DNA of 64,000 nt from Lachnospiraceae bacterium C10. Lineage in GTDB: Bacteria > Bacillota > Clostridia > Lachnospirales > Lachnospiraceae. The notes under the pieces were generated by a model. It worked only from the letters and a program-made list of their open reading frames with translations. It searched no databases and had not been told where the DNA came from. The stretch covers positions 124,001-188,000 of the forward strand of contig FMTN01000007.1 in NCBI GenBank assembly GCA_900100095.1, written 5' to 3'. The position numbers and the translations under genes were made by a program. Positions 62,774 through 64,000 of the stretch are shown here, piece after piece (within the stretch, counting starts at the first letter, position 1; each line of letters opens with the position of its first letter).

Positions 62774-64000
62774 TTGAGTAAAGAGAATAATAAGCCGCGC
62801 CTTAAGGTAATTCCCCTGGGTGGAGTAGAGCTGATTGGAATGAATATGACAGCGATTGAGTATGATGACAGTATCATTGTAATCGATTGCGGTCTGGCAT
62901 TCCCGGAAGACGATATGTTAGGCGTGGATATGGTGATTCCGGATATCACCTATCTTTTGGAGAATGAAGACAGGGTGAAGGGAATCTTTATTACCCATGG
63001 ACATGAGGATCACATCGGTGCAATTCCTTATGTTCTTCGTGAATTGCAGGTTCCGATTTACGCTACCCGTCTGACTATGGGAATTATCGAGCGTAAACTG
63101 GAAGAACACGGAATGATGACGAAGGTTAGAAGAAAGGTTGTCAAGTATGGACAGTCGATCAACCAGGGCCCTTTCCGTGTTGAATTTATCAAGACCAATC
63201 ATAGTATTGCCGATGCTGCTGCATTAGCAATCTATACACCGGCCGGAACATTGGTTCATACCGGTGACTTTAAGGTGGATTACACACCGGTATTTGGTGA
63301 TGCGATTGACCTTCAGCGTTTTGCTGAACTTGGCCGTAAGGGTGTTCTTGCTTTGATGTGTGACTCCACCAATGCAGAGCGTCCCGGTTTCACCCAGTCA
63401 GAGAGTACAGTGGGTGTTATTTTTGATGATATCTTTGCGGAGCATAAGGACACACGAATCATTATTGCAACCTTTGCATCCAATGTTGACCGTGTGCAGC
63501 AGATTATCAATACAGCCTATAAATACGGACGTAAGGTGGTTGTAGAAGGCCGCAGTATGGTAAACATCATTAATACGGCGACAGAACTCGGATATTTGAA
63601 TATTCCGGAGAACACACTGATTCCAACGGATCAGCTGAAGAACTATCCGGATGAGAGAACGGTTCTTATCACAACGGGAAGTCAGGGTGAGTCTATGGCG
63701 GCTCTTTCCCGTATGGCGAACGGCATGCATAAGAAGATCTCAATCAAGCCGAACGATACCATCATCTTTTCTTCTCATCCGATTCCGGGTAATGAAAAGG
63801 ATGTTTCCCGTATCATCAATGAGCTTTATCGAAAGGGTGCGAATGTTATTTTTCAGGATGTTCACGTTTCCGGACATGCCTGTGCCGAGGAGATTAAATT
63901 AATCTACTCTCTTGTTAAGCCGAAATATTCCGTTCCGGTTCACGGAGAATATAAGCATCTTAAGGCTCAAGAGCGTATTGCACGTTCTCTGGGATATGAT
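62774..64000 (+). CDS. rnj: Ribonuclease J, N-terminal 409 residues (cut by window end)
   Basis: The metallo-beta-lactamase site is clear: FITHGHEDHIGAIPYVLREL, TNHSIADAAALAIYTPAGTL, VHTGDFKVDYTP, and in the beta-CASP part CDSTNAERPGFTQSE, TTGSQGESMAALSRMANG, IFSSHPIPGNEKDV and HVSGHACAEEIKLIYSLVKP, PVHGEYKHL. RNase J is a 5'-to-3' exo- and endoribonuclease central to RNA turnover in Firmicutes. The start is TTG 62774 with AGGAGG seven bases upstream. The reading frame is open to the last base, so the C-terminal domain lies outside. J1 or J2 type cannot be assigned from this part. Confidence 0.95.
   Translation, partial: MSKENNKPRLKVIPLGGVELIGMNMTAIEYDDSIIVIDCGLAFPEDDMLGVDMVIPDITYLLENEDRVKGIFITHGHEDHIGAIPYVLRELQVPIYATRLTMGIIERKLEEHGMMTKVRRKVVKYGQSINQGPFRVEFIKTNHSIADAAALAIYTPAGTLVHTGDFKVDYTPVFGDAIDLQRFAELGRKGVLALMCDSTNAERPGFTQSESTVGVIFDDIFAEHKDTRIIIATFASNVDRVQQIINTAYKYGRKVVVEGRSMVNIINTATELGYLNIPENTLIPTDQLKNYPDERTVLITTGSQGESMAALSRMANGMHKKISIKPNDTIIFSSHPIPGNEKDVSRIINELYRKGANVIFQDVHVSGHACAEEIKLIYSLVKPKYSVPVHGEYKHLKAQERIARSLGYD

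Overview
The window reads as a chromosome segment of a Gram-positive, obligately fermentative member of the Clostridia, most likely Lachnospiraceae. The evidence is an hrcA-grpE-dnaK-dnaJ locus with a perfect CIRCE operator, sortase and LPXTG-like surface anchoring, ribonuclease J, IreB/RuvX/DUF1292, comEA/comEC, rpsT next to holA and lepA-hemW, strong GGAGG ribosome binding sites and frequent TTG/GTG starts. No rRNA, tRNA, CRISPR array or insertion sequence was found.

Region 1 (1-4082) is a mobile or accessory edge. It holds the catalytic end of a tyrosine recombinase cut by the window start, a small protein and a JAMM-motif protein on the minus strand, an isolated FlaG-type protein, a structured leader, a single-pass membrane protein and a secreted protein with an X2-like domain, closed by a strong terminator.

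Region 2 (4083-23317) is a glycan biosynthesis island in one orientation with many 4-base or short overlaps. Its first part is AT-rich. It encodes a fusion of a Rossmann module, ferredoxin/FrhB domains and polysaccharide pyruvyl transferase, a propeller-like protein, a PP-loop ATPase with a cysteine cluster, two GT32 glycosyltransferases, a radical SAM enzyme and a WbsX-like protein. Six of these proteins carry the same kind of small Rossmann module at either end or alone, which is the most unusual feature of the window. The second part encodes two tandem LicD-type phosphotransferases plus Rpe-, IspD/TarI- and TarJ-like enzymes. Together these look like a route to a CDP-activated pentitol (CDP-ribitol is the obvious candidate) and its transfer to a glycan. 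No flippase, polymerase or initiating transferase is present, so the island probably decorates a glycan or protein made elsewhere. Broken gene pieces lie at 15538-15805 and 23379-23453.

Region 3 (23497-29257) is arginine biosynthesis: argG on the minus strand, divergent from GNAT-argJ-argB-argD, with ARG-box-like operators between them. Region 4 (29266-36799) is competence and replication: comEA, a two-component system, a GerMN lipoprotein, comEC and holA. Region 5 (36808-46175) holds rpsT (minus), lepA, hemW, the heat-shock operon hrcA-grpE-dnaK-dnaJ, and a class B sortase overlapping dnaJ. Region 6 (46183-56517) is one 10-kb gene for a giant Cna_B-repeat adhesin with a VPKTG sorting signal, the probable substrate of that sortase. 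Region 7 (56532-64000) is housekeeping: prmA, a cysteine desulfurase with thiI, an HPr-like protein lacking the active-site histidine, mtaB, ireB-ruvX-DUF1292, and the start of a ribonuclease J gene that runs off the window.
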